From: an uncultured Mobiluncus sp.
Lineage (GTDB): Bacteria > Actinomycetota > Actinomycetes > Actinomycetales > Actinomycetaceae
Direction: 5' to 3'
Length of the DNA: 64,000 nucleotides
Assembly: GCF_947254095.1 (NCBI RefSeq)
Contig: NZ_CAMYBV010000010.1
Location: 21,084-85,083, forward strand
The notes beneath the pieces are model-generated. The model saw only the letters and a list, made by a program, of their open reading frames with translations, was not told the origin of the DNA and did no database searches. Position 1 is the first letter of the stretch; every line of letters starts with the position of its first letter. Position numbers and translations under genes: made by a program. Shown here piece after piece: positions 1 through 7,721 of this stretch.

Positions 1-1090
1 AGAACGTATTTTCACTAATCTCTGCGATCAAGGCGTTCAACGTCCCCTGCAGGGGGCTCATACCCAGGGACGCCAGACCGGAGAAGAACAGCATCAGGGG
101 AATCGACCCCATCGAGGCACCGATGATAACCCCTAGACGTCCCAGCACCGCCACCACGTATCCCACGATGGTCACAGGCTGCATCCGCCCAATCTTGGCT
201 ACCACCAGCGGAGTCACCAACAGCCCGATAATCAAGGGAATGTTGATGGCCCAGGCGAAGACCCCCAGGAGGTTGGCGTTACCCAAGATGTAGGTCATGA
301 AGTAAATGCCCATATTCAACGTCGCGGTAAAGAACTGCATCAAGATAAAGCACACCACGATGATGACGTAGTAGCGGTTGCCCAACAGCTTCAGCGCCTC
401 CAAGAAAGTGACATCGTCGTCGTCTTTCGCAGCCTGTGCATCACCTTCCGCCAGCTCGGTGGGAGACAGCTCCCGCACCGAAAAGACCGCCAAACTGTTA
501 GAAAGGATGCCGACGATGGCATAGATAATCGCCACGTTCCGCCAAGCGTCAGCGCCTCCGCCCATCATCTGAACCGCTCCCACCGTGATGGTTTGGATGG
601 TCAAGCTGGTTCCGAAAGCGAACATGAAACGGATGGAGCCCATCTGGACACGCTCGGAACGGTTCTTGGTAATCAGAGCCGTCAACGCGGCGTAAGCAAT
701 GTTGTTCGCGGTATAGAAAACCGCGTTCAGCAGGGTGTAGGCAATGAAAAACCAGGCATATTGCGCGGTCTTGCCCTGAGAAGTCGGAATCGCGTAAATC
801 GCAATAATCATGGCCGCACAGCCAAAGAACGCCCAGAACATCCACGGACGTGCTTTGCCCATCTTGGTGTGGGTTCGGTCCATTAGACGCCCAAAGATAA
901 TGTCCGAAAACCCGTCAAAGAACTTCGACACCATAATCAAAGTTCCGATGACGCCGGCGCTGAGCCCTAACGTGTCCGTCAGATAAATCATCACGAACGC
1001 TGAAAGGAAAGCGTAGACCACGTTTCCGGCAATATCGCCAGAGCCGTACCCTACCTTGTTGTACCACTTGAGATATTTCTTTTCTTCCAT
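1..1090 (-). CDS. GPH-family sugar:cation symporter, likely lactose/galactoside permease (3' end beyond window)
   Basis: Inner-membrane carrier of the glycoside-pentoside-hexuronide:cation symporter family, which imports sugars together with a cation. The gene is read leftward and runs off position 1, so about 363 residues of the N-terminal and central part are visible. The ATG at 1090 is preceded by AAAGGTG at good spacing. The protein begins MEEKKYLKWYNKVGYGSGDI, typical of the family start, and shows many hydrophobic helices. The family-type loop GRLMDRTHTKMGKARPW follows the second helix pair. It starts 12 bases after the stop of lacZ, so the two genes should form one operon; from that context lactose or another beta-galactoside is the likely substrate. 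The substrate is inferred from the neighbour, not read from the sequence. Confidence 0.85.
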   Translation of the reverse strand, partial: MEEKKYLKWYNKVGYGSGDIAGNVVYAFLSAFVMIYLTDTLGLSAGVIGTLIMVSKFFDGFSDIIFGRLMDRTHTKMGKARPWMFWAFFGCAAMIIAIYAIPTSQGKTAQYAWFFIAYTLLNAVFYTANNIAYAALTALITKNRSERVQMGSIRFMFAFGTSLTIQTITVGAVQMMGGGADAWRNVAIIYAIVGILSNSLAVFSVRELSPTELAEGDAQAAKDDDDVTFLEALKLLGNRYYVIIVVCFILMQFFTATLNMGIYFMTYILGNANLLGVFAWAINIPLIIGLLVTPLVVAKIGRMQPVTIVGYVVAVLGRLGVIIGASMGSIPLMLFFSGLASLGMSPLQGTLNALIAEISENTF

Positions 1091-1102
1091 GAGGCACCTT
1101 TC

Positions 1103-4100
1103 TTAGTTGCTGGAAAACTTGAGAGTGAAAGAAAAGTCGTAGTGCGGTGCGCCGACTTGGTAGCATTCCTGCAACTTCGGTCCGCAGCTTTGGGAACCGA
1201 TTCCCGCCATGCAATGATCCAGGCACAGTACGGTTTCCGGGGTTTCAACCAGTTCATAATCGTGGGCTTTCTCCCCCAGTTCTTCTTGCGTAAAGTGCGA
1301 CGCGTTGAAACTGAACTCCGCCGCGCTCACCACCTCTAAACTGGCGTTTTCCCCGCTCAACTTGAGGTAGTCACAAGCGGAGCGCGACCCGTTTTCTTGT
1401 GGCCGCAGATAGGGTTGGAACAGGTCGCGAACAGCGCTGTGGAAACGCCCGTGCCAGGCAGAACGGCGTTTGTCGAGGTAGTTTTCGTGCGGTCCCAGCC
1501 CTGACCAGTCGGCGTGGGTAAAGTTTTGGTCCAAGAAGATTCGCCATCCCAAGCGCGGTAGTTCCGGAAACTGCATATCACGGGTGACGCTGGCGTTCAT
1601 TCGCAAGGCCCCATCGGCGCCTAATGTCCACTCCAGGTCCGCTTTCAAAATGGGCTGAATCGACGGCGCCACCATCGCTACCTGCGATTTCACCACCACA
1701 CTCGCACCGGACACCACCTCGACTGAATAGGCATAAGGGGTGCAACGGTCGTAGTGCGCCCGCTCCCACCGCGGCCGGATATACATATCGTTGTCGGTCG
1801 GGGCGCGCCAAATGTTGAGTTCCATCGGCCGGGTCAGGAGCGACCCCGCGCCGCCACGCCAATCGGTGAGCATTCCGGTGAACCGGGAAAACACGTAAGT
1901 GTATGCGCCCAGCTCAATCGCGATTTCCTTGGGGTTGGTTTCGATGCGGGGAGCATGAGGCGCCGGAATAGTCTGGAGTTCCTGGCTGAGCTGCCGGGCG
2001 GGCAGACAGCGCGGGTCGGCGTTGTCCAGAGCAAACTCGTCGAACCCCAACAAATGTCCCGCCTCCAGGCAGGCGAACGGACGGGACAGGTACGTTTCCA
2101 CCCTCAGGAAGCACCGCCCTTGTGCAGGAACGTCCACGGAAAACGGAATCTCTACACTCTGGTGAGGCGCAATCGGGGGCAGCTCGAGAGTGCCGCTGTC
2201 CTCCTCACCGTCTCGCACCCTCACCCATTTCAGGGTGGCGAAATCGGCAGCATTGAGGTGGTCAGCCGTATTGGTAGCCCGCAGTAGCCCAGCCTTTTGG
2301 TCATAGGTAAAGCGCAAAGGACGGTACACATTCTTGGCCTCCAACAGCCCGATGTGCTCGGTACGGTCGGGGCTGACCAACCCGTCGACGCAAAAGTTCC
2401 CGTCGTGGGGGTATTCCCCCGAGTCTCCGCCGTAAAGCAGACGGCCGTCGGCGTCTGGCACCGCGTGGTCACACCATTCCCAGATGAACCCGCCGCACAT
2501 CCGCGCGTCCGCCTCCACCAGAGCCCAGAAATCCTCCAAATCTCCCGGACCGTTGCCCATCGAGTGACAGTACTCCACCAGCAGGAACGGCTTGTCGCCG
2601 AGGTTCTCCAGGTAGTCGGTGATGTCGGAAAACGGGGGGTACATACGGGCGTACAGGTCGATATTGCGGTAATCATAAGAGCGGTCGTGGGACCGATAGT
2701 AGGCGCTTTCGTAGTGCGTCACTCGGGTGGGGTCAAAGTCTTTAATCCACTGCAGCGCAGTTTCAAAAGTCACCCCGTAGGCACATTCGTTGCCCGTCGA
2801 CCAGGAAAACACGCAAGGACGATTCTTTTCACTATGAACGCAGCGCTGGACCCGATCCAGGGTGGCGGGAATCCACTCCGGGTTGTCCGCAATAGGTTTG
2901 TTCCACAGCTCCACCACGTTCTCTTCCGTTTCGTCTGCGAGGACGCGGTTTCGGGTGCCGTGGCTTTCATTATCCGCTTCGCTCATCACGTAAAATCCCA
3001 GCTCATCGCACAGATGATAGAACTGCGGGCAGTTCGGGTAGTGGGCGGTGCGCACCGCGTTGATATTGTGCTGGCGCATCAGTTCTAAATCCCGTTTCAT
3101 CTGGGATAGCGAGACGACCGGTCCGGTCTGAGCCTCACTTTCGTGACGGTTTACGCCTTTAATCTTGATGGGGTTGCCGTTCACTTTCAGCACGGCGTCC
3201 GTAATGGTCACGGTACGGATACCGACCCGTTCCGTGATGACTTCGTGTGCAGACTCCATCACCAGGGTATAGAGATGGGGTGCGCCGGGATTCCACAGTT
3301 TCGGGTGTTCGAGGTGGAACTCAGTGGCATGGGTGTAGGTTTCGTCCCCGTCGCACAAGGGGTGTAGCTCGGTTTGCCCCAGAATGTTGGGGCCGTCGGT
3401 GAGCGTTACCGCGACCGGGCAGGGTTCCCCGCTGAAATTCGCGCGCAGTTTTACGCAGGCACCATCGGGCTGTGTCTCGGTGGTGAGGAAGTAATCGTTG
3501 AGGTGTACCGCGGGGCGTTTCAGCAGGTAGACATCACGGATCAGGCCCGAACAGCGGAACTTGTCCTGGTCTTCCAGGTAGCTGCCGTCCGACCACTTGC
3601 AGACCAGTACCGCCAGCGTATTCGTCCCCTCCCGCAGAAACTCGGTGACCTCGAACGCGGAAGTCGCATGGGCGACTTGTGAATACCCCACGTAACGCCC
3701 GTTCAGCCACAGGTAGAAACACGAGTCAACGCCCTCAAAAACGAGGGTGGCGTCGGGAGCTTGCGGATCTGGCTGGTAGTGAAACTTGTGACGGTAGGCA
3801 CCAGTGGGGTTGGCGTGGGGCACATAAGGGGGGTCCAAAGGGAACGGGTAGTTGATGTTCGAGTACTGGTGGGAATCATAACCGTGGTACTGCCACGCAC
3901 CGGGGGTGGGAATCGTGTCGGGAAGCGCCGGGGCTCCGGGAGTGAAAAAATCCTCCGGCACGTCCTCTACACAGGGATAGAATCCGAACTCCCAAGCACC
4001 GTTGAGCAGCTGGAAACGGTCCGAATGTTCACGGTCCAGGTTGAAATTCGGGATATGTTCCGAGGCGTGCGCGACCTTAGGAGAAACCGGAATGTAGTAG

Positions 4101-4165
4101 GCCCGTGGCGCCAAAGTATTTTCGTGCAAAACGTTGAGGTTCTGGTGGTGATTTGGTAGCTGCAT
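1103..4165 (-). CDS. lacZ: Beta-galactosidase, glycoside hydrolase family 2
   Basis: Cytoplasmic enzyme that hydrolyses lactose and other beta-galactosides. The 1020 residues match the length of E. coli LacZ. The order is N-terminal jelly-roll (about 35-210), immunoglobulin-like domain, TIM barrel, then the large C-terminal beta-galactosidase domain. The acid/base glutamate is visible in STGNECAYG (E460) and the nucleophile in LVEYCHSMGN (E531), very close to the E. coli positions 461 and 537. NRHESEAQTG and RTAHYPN are further family motifs. The ATG at 4165 has GAGGAG upstream. It is followed after 12 bases by a sugar symporter and faces a divergent LacI-type regulator, so the operon is probably induced by its sugar. 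No signal peptide is seen. Confidence 0.96.
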   Translation of the reverse strand: MQLPNHHQNLNVLHENTLAPRAYYIPVSPKVAHASEHIPNFNLDREHSDRFQLLNGAWEFGFYPCVEDVPEDFFTPGAPALPDTIPTPGAWQYHGYDSHQYSNINYPFPLDPPYVPHANPTGAYRHKFHYQPDPQAPDATLVFEGVDSCFYLWLNGRYVGYSQVAHATSAFEVTEFLREGTNTLAVLVCKWSDGSYLEDQDKFRCSGLIRDVYLLKRPAVHLNDYFLTTETQPDGACVKLRANFSGEPCPVAVTLTDGPNILGQTELHPLCDGDETYTHATEFHLEHPKLWNPGAPHLYTLVMESAHEVITERVGIRTVTITDAVLKVNGNPIKIKGVNRHESEAQTGPVVSLSQMKRDLELMRQHNINAVRTAHYPNCPQFYHLCDELGFYVMSEADNESHGTRNRVLADETEENVVELWNKPIADNPEWIPATLDRVQRCVHSEKNRPCVFSWSTGNECAYGVTFETALQWIKDFDPTRVTHYESAYYRSHDRSYDYRNIDLYARMYPPFSDITDYLENLGDKPFLLVEYCHSMGNGPGDLEDFWALVEADARMCGGFIWEWCDHAVPDADGRLLYGGDSGEYPHDGNFCVDGLVSPDRTEHIGLLEAKNVYRPLRFTYDQKAGLLRATNTADHLNAADFATLKWVRVRDGEEDSGTLELPPIAPHQSVEIPFSVDVPAQGRCFLRVETYLSRPFACLEAGHLLGFDEFALDNADPRCLPARQLSQELQTIPAPHAPRIETNPKEIAIELGAYTYVFSRFTGMLTDWRGGAGSLLTRPMELNIWRAPTDNDMYIRPRWERAHYDRCTPYAYSVEVVSGASVVVKSQVAMVAPSIQPILKADLEWTLGADGALRMNASVTRDMQFPELPRLGWRIFLDQNFTHADWSGLGPHENYLDKRRSAWHGRFHSAVRDLFQPYLRPQENGSRSACDYLKLSGENASLEVVSAAEFSFNASHFTQEELGEKAHDYELVETPETVLCLDHCMAGIGSQSCGPKLQECYQVGAPHYDFSFTLKFSSN

Positions 4166-4201
4166 AGAAGTCTCCTCGTGGCGATACCGCGGGAATCGAA
4201 T

Positions 4202-4250
4202 ACACCGACACTGGTGTTATCGTTCTCACCGATACTGGTAACGATAACAC
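4202..4250. promoter_or_regulatory. Paired LacI-family operator-like sites between lacZ and its regulator
   Basis: GTGTTATCGTTCTCAC (4214-4229) has the usual LacI-family layout with a central CG and GTG/CAC ends. A second site in opposite orientation, CTGGTAACGATAACAC (4235-4250), repeats the 11-base core GTGTTATCGTT/AACGATAACAC exactly. The two CG centres are 21 bp apart, about two helical turns. A third inverted repeat ACACC-6-GGTGT (4202-4217) overlaps the first site. The positions suit repression of lacZ and autorepression of the regulator. Binding is inferred from sequence alone. Confidence 0.6.
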
Positions 4251-4307
4251 AGTTTTCGCTGGGCAAGTCGCAAATGAAACTTCACTGGGGCTTGATACGC
4301 TACACCC

Positions 4308-5330
4308 ATGGCCCGAAATCCCCGCAAAACAAACGGTGCCAGCTCTATACATGACGTGGCACTGCGGGCGGAAGTATCGGCGCAGACAGTTTCTCGGGTC
4401 GTGCGCGGACACCAAAATGTTTCTGACGAAACCCGCCAGCGCGTGTTGAGCGCCATCGCCGAACTCAACTACACCCCCAACCGCGCCGCCCGTGCCTTGC
4501 GCACCGGCACCTATGACGTCATCGGACTGCTGACCCAAGAAATTCGGCGCACCGGGGAGGCACACACCTCCAACGGGGTCATCGACCGGGCTGCTGAACT
4601 TGGTTTTTCCGTCAGTTTGGTGCAGGTGGAATATCCGCACACCTCCCAGGCCCACCGCGCTATGTCACTGCTGTCCCAAGAGGATATTGATGGACTGGTC
4701 ATTGTGCAATGCGGGGACGCCAGCGCGGAGCAACTGGCGATTCCTCCCCATTTGCCGGTGGCGTCCTCGGATTCCAACTTGGTGGACATTTATCCCTCGG
4801 CCTCTGCCGACCAGGTGGGCGGGGTCAAAGCTGCCATGAAACACCTGCTGGAGCTGGGCCACCGAACAGTTTTTCACATCAGCGGCCCGAAACGTTCCCG
4901 TTCCGCCCAAGTTCGCCAGGAAACTTGGGAACAGTGTCTTCGGGCGGCCGGGCGAAAGGTGCCGCCCGTCATTCCCGGAGATTGGTCGGCCCAGGCAGGA
5001 TATGCGGCCGGGAAACGACTCGCACAGAATCCCGATGTGACCGCGGTTTTCTGCGCGGACGATGAAATCGCTTTGGGGCTGGTGCGGGCCTTGCACGAGA
5101 ACGGGGTTCGAGTTCCGCAAGATGTTTCCGTTATCGGTTTTGACGGTATCGAAATGTCCGAGTTTTCTTTCCCGCCCCTCACCACGGTGCGTCAGGATTT
5201 TTATGCGGCCGGAGTGGAAATGGTCAATCTCATCGTCCGTCAGCTGGCCGGGGAAACCACCGACCTGCACCGGACGATTCCCACCGAACTCATCGTGAGG
5301 TCTACCACTGCCGCCCCACCCCACTTGTGA
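4308..5330 (+). CDS. LacI-family transcriptional regulator of the lactose operon
   Basis: A 340-residue repressor. The LacI helix-turn-helix lies at about residues 13-32 (SIHDVALRAEVSAQTVSRVV), followed by the hinge helix region NYTPNRAARALRTG. The rest is a periplasmic-binding-protein-like sugar-sensing domain with the typical FCADDEIALGLVRAL and VIGFDGIEMSEFSFPPLTT segments. It is divergent from lacZ with 142 bp between them containing operator-like repeats. The natural reading is that it represses lacZ and the symporter until a galactoside inducer binds. The start at 4308 gives MARNPRKTNGAS. The inducer identity is inferred from gene context. Confidence 0.9.
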   Translation: MARNPRKTNGASSIHDVALRAEVSAQTVSRVVRGHQNVSDETRQRVLSAIAELNYTPNRAARALRTGTYDVIGLLTQEIRRTGEAHTSNGVIDRAAELGFSVSLVQVEYPHTSQAHRAMSLLSQEDIDGLVIVQCGDASAEQLAIPPHLPVASSDSNLVDIYPSASADQVGGVKAAMKHLLELGHRTVFHISGPKRSRSAQVRQETWEQCLRAAGRKVPPVIPGDWSAQAGYAAGKRLAQNPDVTAVFCADDEIALGLVRALHENGVRVPQDVSVIGFDGIEMSEFSFPPLTTVRQDFYAAGVEMVNLIVRQLAGETTDLHRTIPTELIVRSTTAAPPHL

Positions 5331-5432
5331 ACGCTGCGGCTGGGAATCTGAACGGAAACCTAGCGACGCGAAAGTTCGGTGTCCTGAAAAAACTCACCAA
5401 CGCCTCACTTGGGGCCGCCGCCCGGCTTAAAT

Positions 5433-5472
5433 GCTGGCTTGGCCGCCGCCCGAAGGCAGCGGCCAGGCCAGC
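5433..5472. terminator. Strong hairpin between convergent lacI-type gene and htrA
   Basis: A 14-bp stem (5433-5446 with 5459-5472, one G-T pair) and a 12-base loop lie between the convergent stops at 5330 and 5490. It could end transcription from both sides. There is no clear T-run on either strand, only a short AT stretch on the leftward side, so this is a probable rather than a certain intrinsic terminator. Confidence 0.45.
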
Positions 5473-5489
5473 CAAACACGTGCTCGCGG

Positions 5490-7514
5490 CTATTGCGCCT
5501 GGAGCGTTACGGGGATCTTCTGTTCCTTTCCGTCACGCACCACGGTCAGTTCCACCGTGTCGCCCACGGCATACTGGCGCACGAAGCCGACCAGGGACAA
5601 CGAGCCTTTCACGGGCTTGCCATCAATCTTGGTGATGATGTCGCCCTGTTTCAAACCGGCTTTATCCGCGGCGGAACCGGAGTTGATTTCCTGGACCCGC
5701 GCACCCAAACGGGACACTTTGTCCACGGTGGCGACCTCTTGGCCCACGACGACACCGAGAGCCGCGTGCACCGCTTCGCCGTGATCAATGAGCTGGGTGG
5801 CAATCATCGAAGCCTGATTAATCGGGATGGCAAAGCCCAATCCGATAGAGCCCGCCTGGCCCTCGCCGGTCGAGCCGCCGGAACCCGAAAGACTCGCAAT
5901 GGACGAGGTCACGCCCACTATCCGCCCTCGTGAATCGAACAAAGGACCGCCGGAGTTACCCGGGTTCACCGCCGCATCCACCTGAATCGCGTTCGTGGTG
6001 ACTTCGGTAGGAGCGGTGCTTTTTTCAGGCTGAGAAGGTTGCAGCATCCCGCCACCAAAGTAACGCCGCAGACCAAAGGGATCTTGCTCATCCTCGCTGT
6101 CGGGACTGCCTCCCTGCACCGCTTGCACCCGCACGGGACGGTTCAGCGCCGAGACAATGCCTGTGGTGACGGTAGACGACAACCCCAGAGGGTTACCGAT
6201 GGCCGCGACCGATTCCCCGACCTTCAGGTTGTCGGAGTTACCCAACGGCGCCACGGTCAAATCTTTCGGCGGGTTCTCGATTTTTATCACCGCCAGGTCG
6301 GTCAGCACGTCACGGCCCACGATTTTCGCTTTGTACAAGCGTCCGTCATACAGTTCTACGGTGATGATTCCGTTGCCGTCCGCTGCTCCCGCCACCACGT
6401 GATTATTGGTCAGGATGTGGCCTTTCGAGTCGATAATCGAGCCGGAGCCCTGATCGGATCCGTTATTCGTTTCCACCGAAATCGCCACCACGGCGGGGCG
6501 GACCGCTTTGGCCACGGCCTCCCAGTTCGGGTTCTGCGAGTTGGAGTTTGCCACCGGCTCGGGGGTGGCGACGTCCTTGTCCTCCGGATTGAACAGGGTG
6601 GAACTGGTGGTTTCCCCGTCATGCCCGAACAAGCCGCTCTGTTCGATAGCGTACAAACCGCCGGTACTCAGCAGCGATGCGGCCACCGCCACGCCAATCA
6701 AGGCTCCCCATCCGGGACGGCTTTTTTCCTTTTTATCCCCCGGGGTCGCCGCCCAGGTCAAGCTGTTTTGCAGCGGGTTCGTCGCCCCGCGGGTGCCGGC
6801 AAAGGGGTCGGAAGTCGCGAACGGGTTGCCGCCGGGGTTACCACCGGGGTTGCCCGGTATGCCGGGGTTGGCGCCGACTGGCTGACCTTGGTTCGGGCTG
6901 GCCGCGCCGGATAGCGGGTTGGCCGGGTTCGCGAGGGGGTCGGAAAAGCCCGGAGTGGTGCCCCAAAAGGCGTTGGCTCCGTACTGTGCCGAAGGGTTCG
7001 TGCTCGCCGGATTGGTCGCGTTGGCGGCGTTGGCAGAAGTGGGGGCAGTCGCGTTGGTCGGGGTGGTATCGAACGAACCGGTGGAGCTGTTCACAGGCTG
7101 GCCAGCGGAGACGCTCCCGGACGGACTGGTGAACCCGTCACCACCCGGACTCGTGAAACCGTCCCCACCCGGTCTTGTGAAACCGTCACCGGACGGACTG
7201 GTGAACCCCGCACTCGCGACTTCACTAGAACCCTGCGCAACCGCCCTAGCACCGGACAGGTCGGCGTTATCGCTGGCCTCAGCAGGCTCAGCGCTGGCCT
7301 GACCGGCGGGGGTAACCGAGATAATCCGACCGCTCAGGCTCGGGGTCTGTGTCTGGGCGGGCTGCGGGTTGTCTAGCGCTGCGCCCTCATTAGAGTTCTG
7401 GGGATTCACGGGAATCTGCGTTTCTTGATGTTCCGGAGTGGACCCGGCGTTTTCCTGGTGTTCCGACGCGGGCGTTTCCTCGGGGGAAGCCCAGGGGTTA
7501 TTCGTATCGCTCAC
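5490..7514 (-). CDS. HtrA/DegP-type membrane-anchored serine protease with PDZ domain
   Basis: Surface-exposed quality-control protease of 674 residues. Residues 1-260 are a long low-complexity cytoplasmic region rich in N, P, G, S and T. A single membrane helix follows at about 263-285 (ALIGVAVAASLLSTGG). The trypsin-like domain has the full triad: H372 in LTNNHVVAG, D406 in LTDLAVIKI and S521 in GNSGGPLFD. A C-terminal PDZ domain contains SAADKAGLKQGDIITKIDG. The start is GTG at 7514 with GAGGAG upstream. An eight-residue tandem repeat (GDGFTSPG type, four copies, about residues 102-132) lies in the N-terminal region. Known family members degrade or refold damaged exported proteins; the long disordered N-terminus is seen in several actinobacterial HtrA proteins. 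Confidence 0.93.
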   Translation of the reverse strand: MSDTNNPWASPEETPASEHQENAGSTPEHQETQIPVNPQNSNEGAALDNPQPAQTQTPSLSGRIISVTPAGQASAEPAEASDNADLSGARAVAQGSSEVASAGFTSPSGDGFTRPGGDGFTSPGGDGFTSPSGSVSAGQPVNSSTGSFDTTPTNATAPTSANAANATNPASTNPSAQYGANAFWGTTPGFSDPLANPANPLSGAASPNQGQPVGANPGIPGNPGGNPGGNPFATSDPFAGTRGATNPLQNSLTWAATPGDKKEKSRPGWGALIGVAVAASLLSTGGLYAIEQSGLFGHDGETTSSTLFNPEDKDVATPEPVANSNSQNPNWEAVAKAVRPAVVAISVETNNGSDQGSGSIIDSKGHILTNNHVVAGAADGNGIITVELYDGRLYKAKIVGRDVLTDLAVIKIENPPKDLTVAPLGNSDNLKVGESVAAIGNPLGLSSTVTTGIVSALNRPVRVQAVQGGSPDSEDEQDPFGLRRYFGGGMLQPSQPEKSTAPTEVTTNAIQVDAAVNPGNSGGPLFDSRGRIVGVTSSIASLSGSGGSTGEGQAGSIGLGFAIPINQASMIATQLIDHGEAVHAALGVVVGQEVATVDKVSRLGARVQEINSGSAADKAGLKQGDIITKIDGKPVKGSLSLVGFVRQYAVGDTVELTVVRDGKEQKIPVTLQAQ
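7118..7210. repeat. 24-bp tandem repeat inside the htrA-type gene
   Basis: About four imperfect 24-bp units encode AGFTSPSG, DGFTRPGG, DGFTSPGG and DGFTSPSG in the disordered cytoplasmic arm of the protease. Units keep the reading frame, so copy number could vary between strains without breaking the gene. Confidence 0.75.
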
Positions 7515-7564
7515 TGTTTCTCCTCATAAGTTCTCACCGGTTTTGACCCGGTGACTTCAAAATT

Positions 7565-7610
7565 ACCTGGGATTCTGGCGGAGGCCTGCCGTCAAAGCTC
7601 ATTCCCAGGT
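7565..7610 (-). terminator. Terminator-like hairpin after menD
   Basis: ACCTGGGA (7565-7572) pairs with TCCCAGGT (7603-7610) around a 30-base loop that can fold further (GGCGGAGGCCTGCC). Read leftward it is followed by AATTTTG, a weak T-run. It lies downstream of menD and of the small reading frame 7599-7721 and upstream of the protease gene. Confidence 0.45.
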
Positions 7611-7721
7611 AGGATTTGCCGGGTTTGGGTTCTCAGACACCGGCACGAGAGTTCCTATCTCTGATTTCGACACTTTTGCAATAAATTCCCTCACCACCGG
7701 ATTGTTCAAAGTTAAGCTCAC
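7599..7721 (-). CDS. Possible 40-residue protein translationally coupled to menD
   Basis: A GTG at 7721 overlaps the menD stop (GTGA arrangement). GGGAGG sits seven bases upstream, inside the end of menD. The frame encodes 40 residues beginning MSLTLNNPVVREFIAKVSKS and ending NPANPTWE, and stops inside a terminator-like hairpin. The SD sequence and the stop/start overlap argue for real translation. I recognise no family and see no membrane segment or metal-binding motif. It could also be a chance frame. Confidence 0.35.
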   Translation of the reverse strand: MSLTLNNPVVREFIAKVSKSEIGTLVPVSENPNPANPTWE

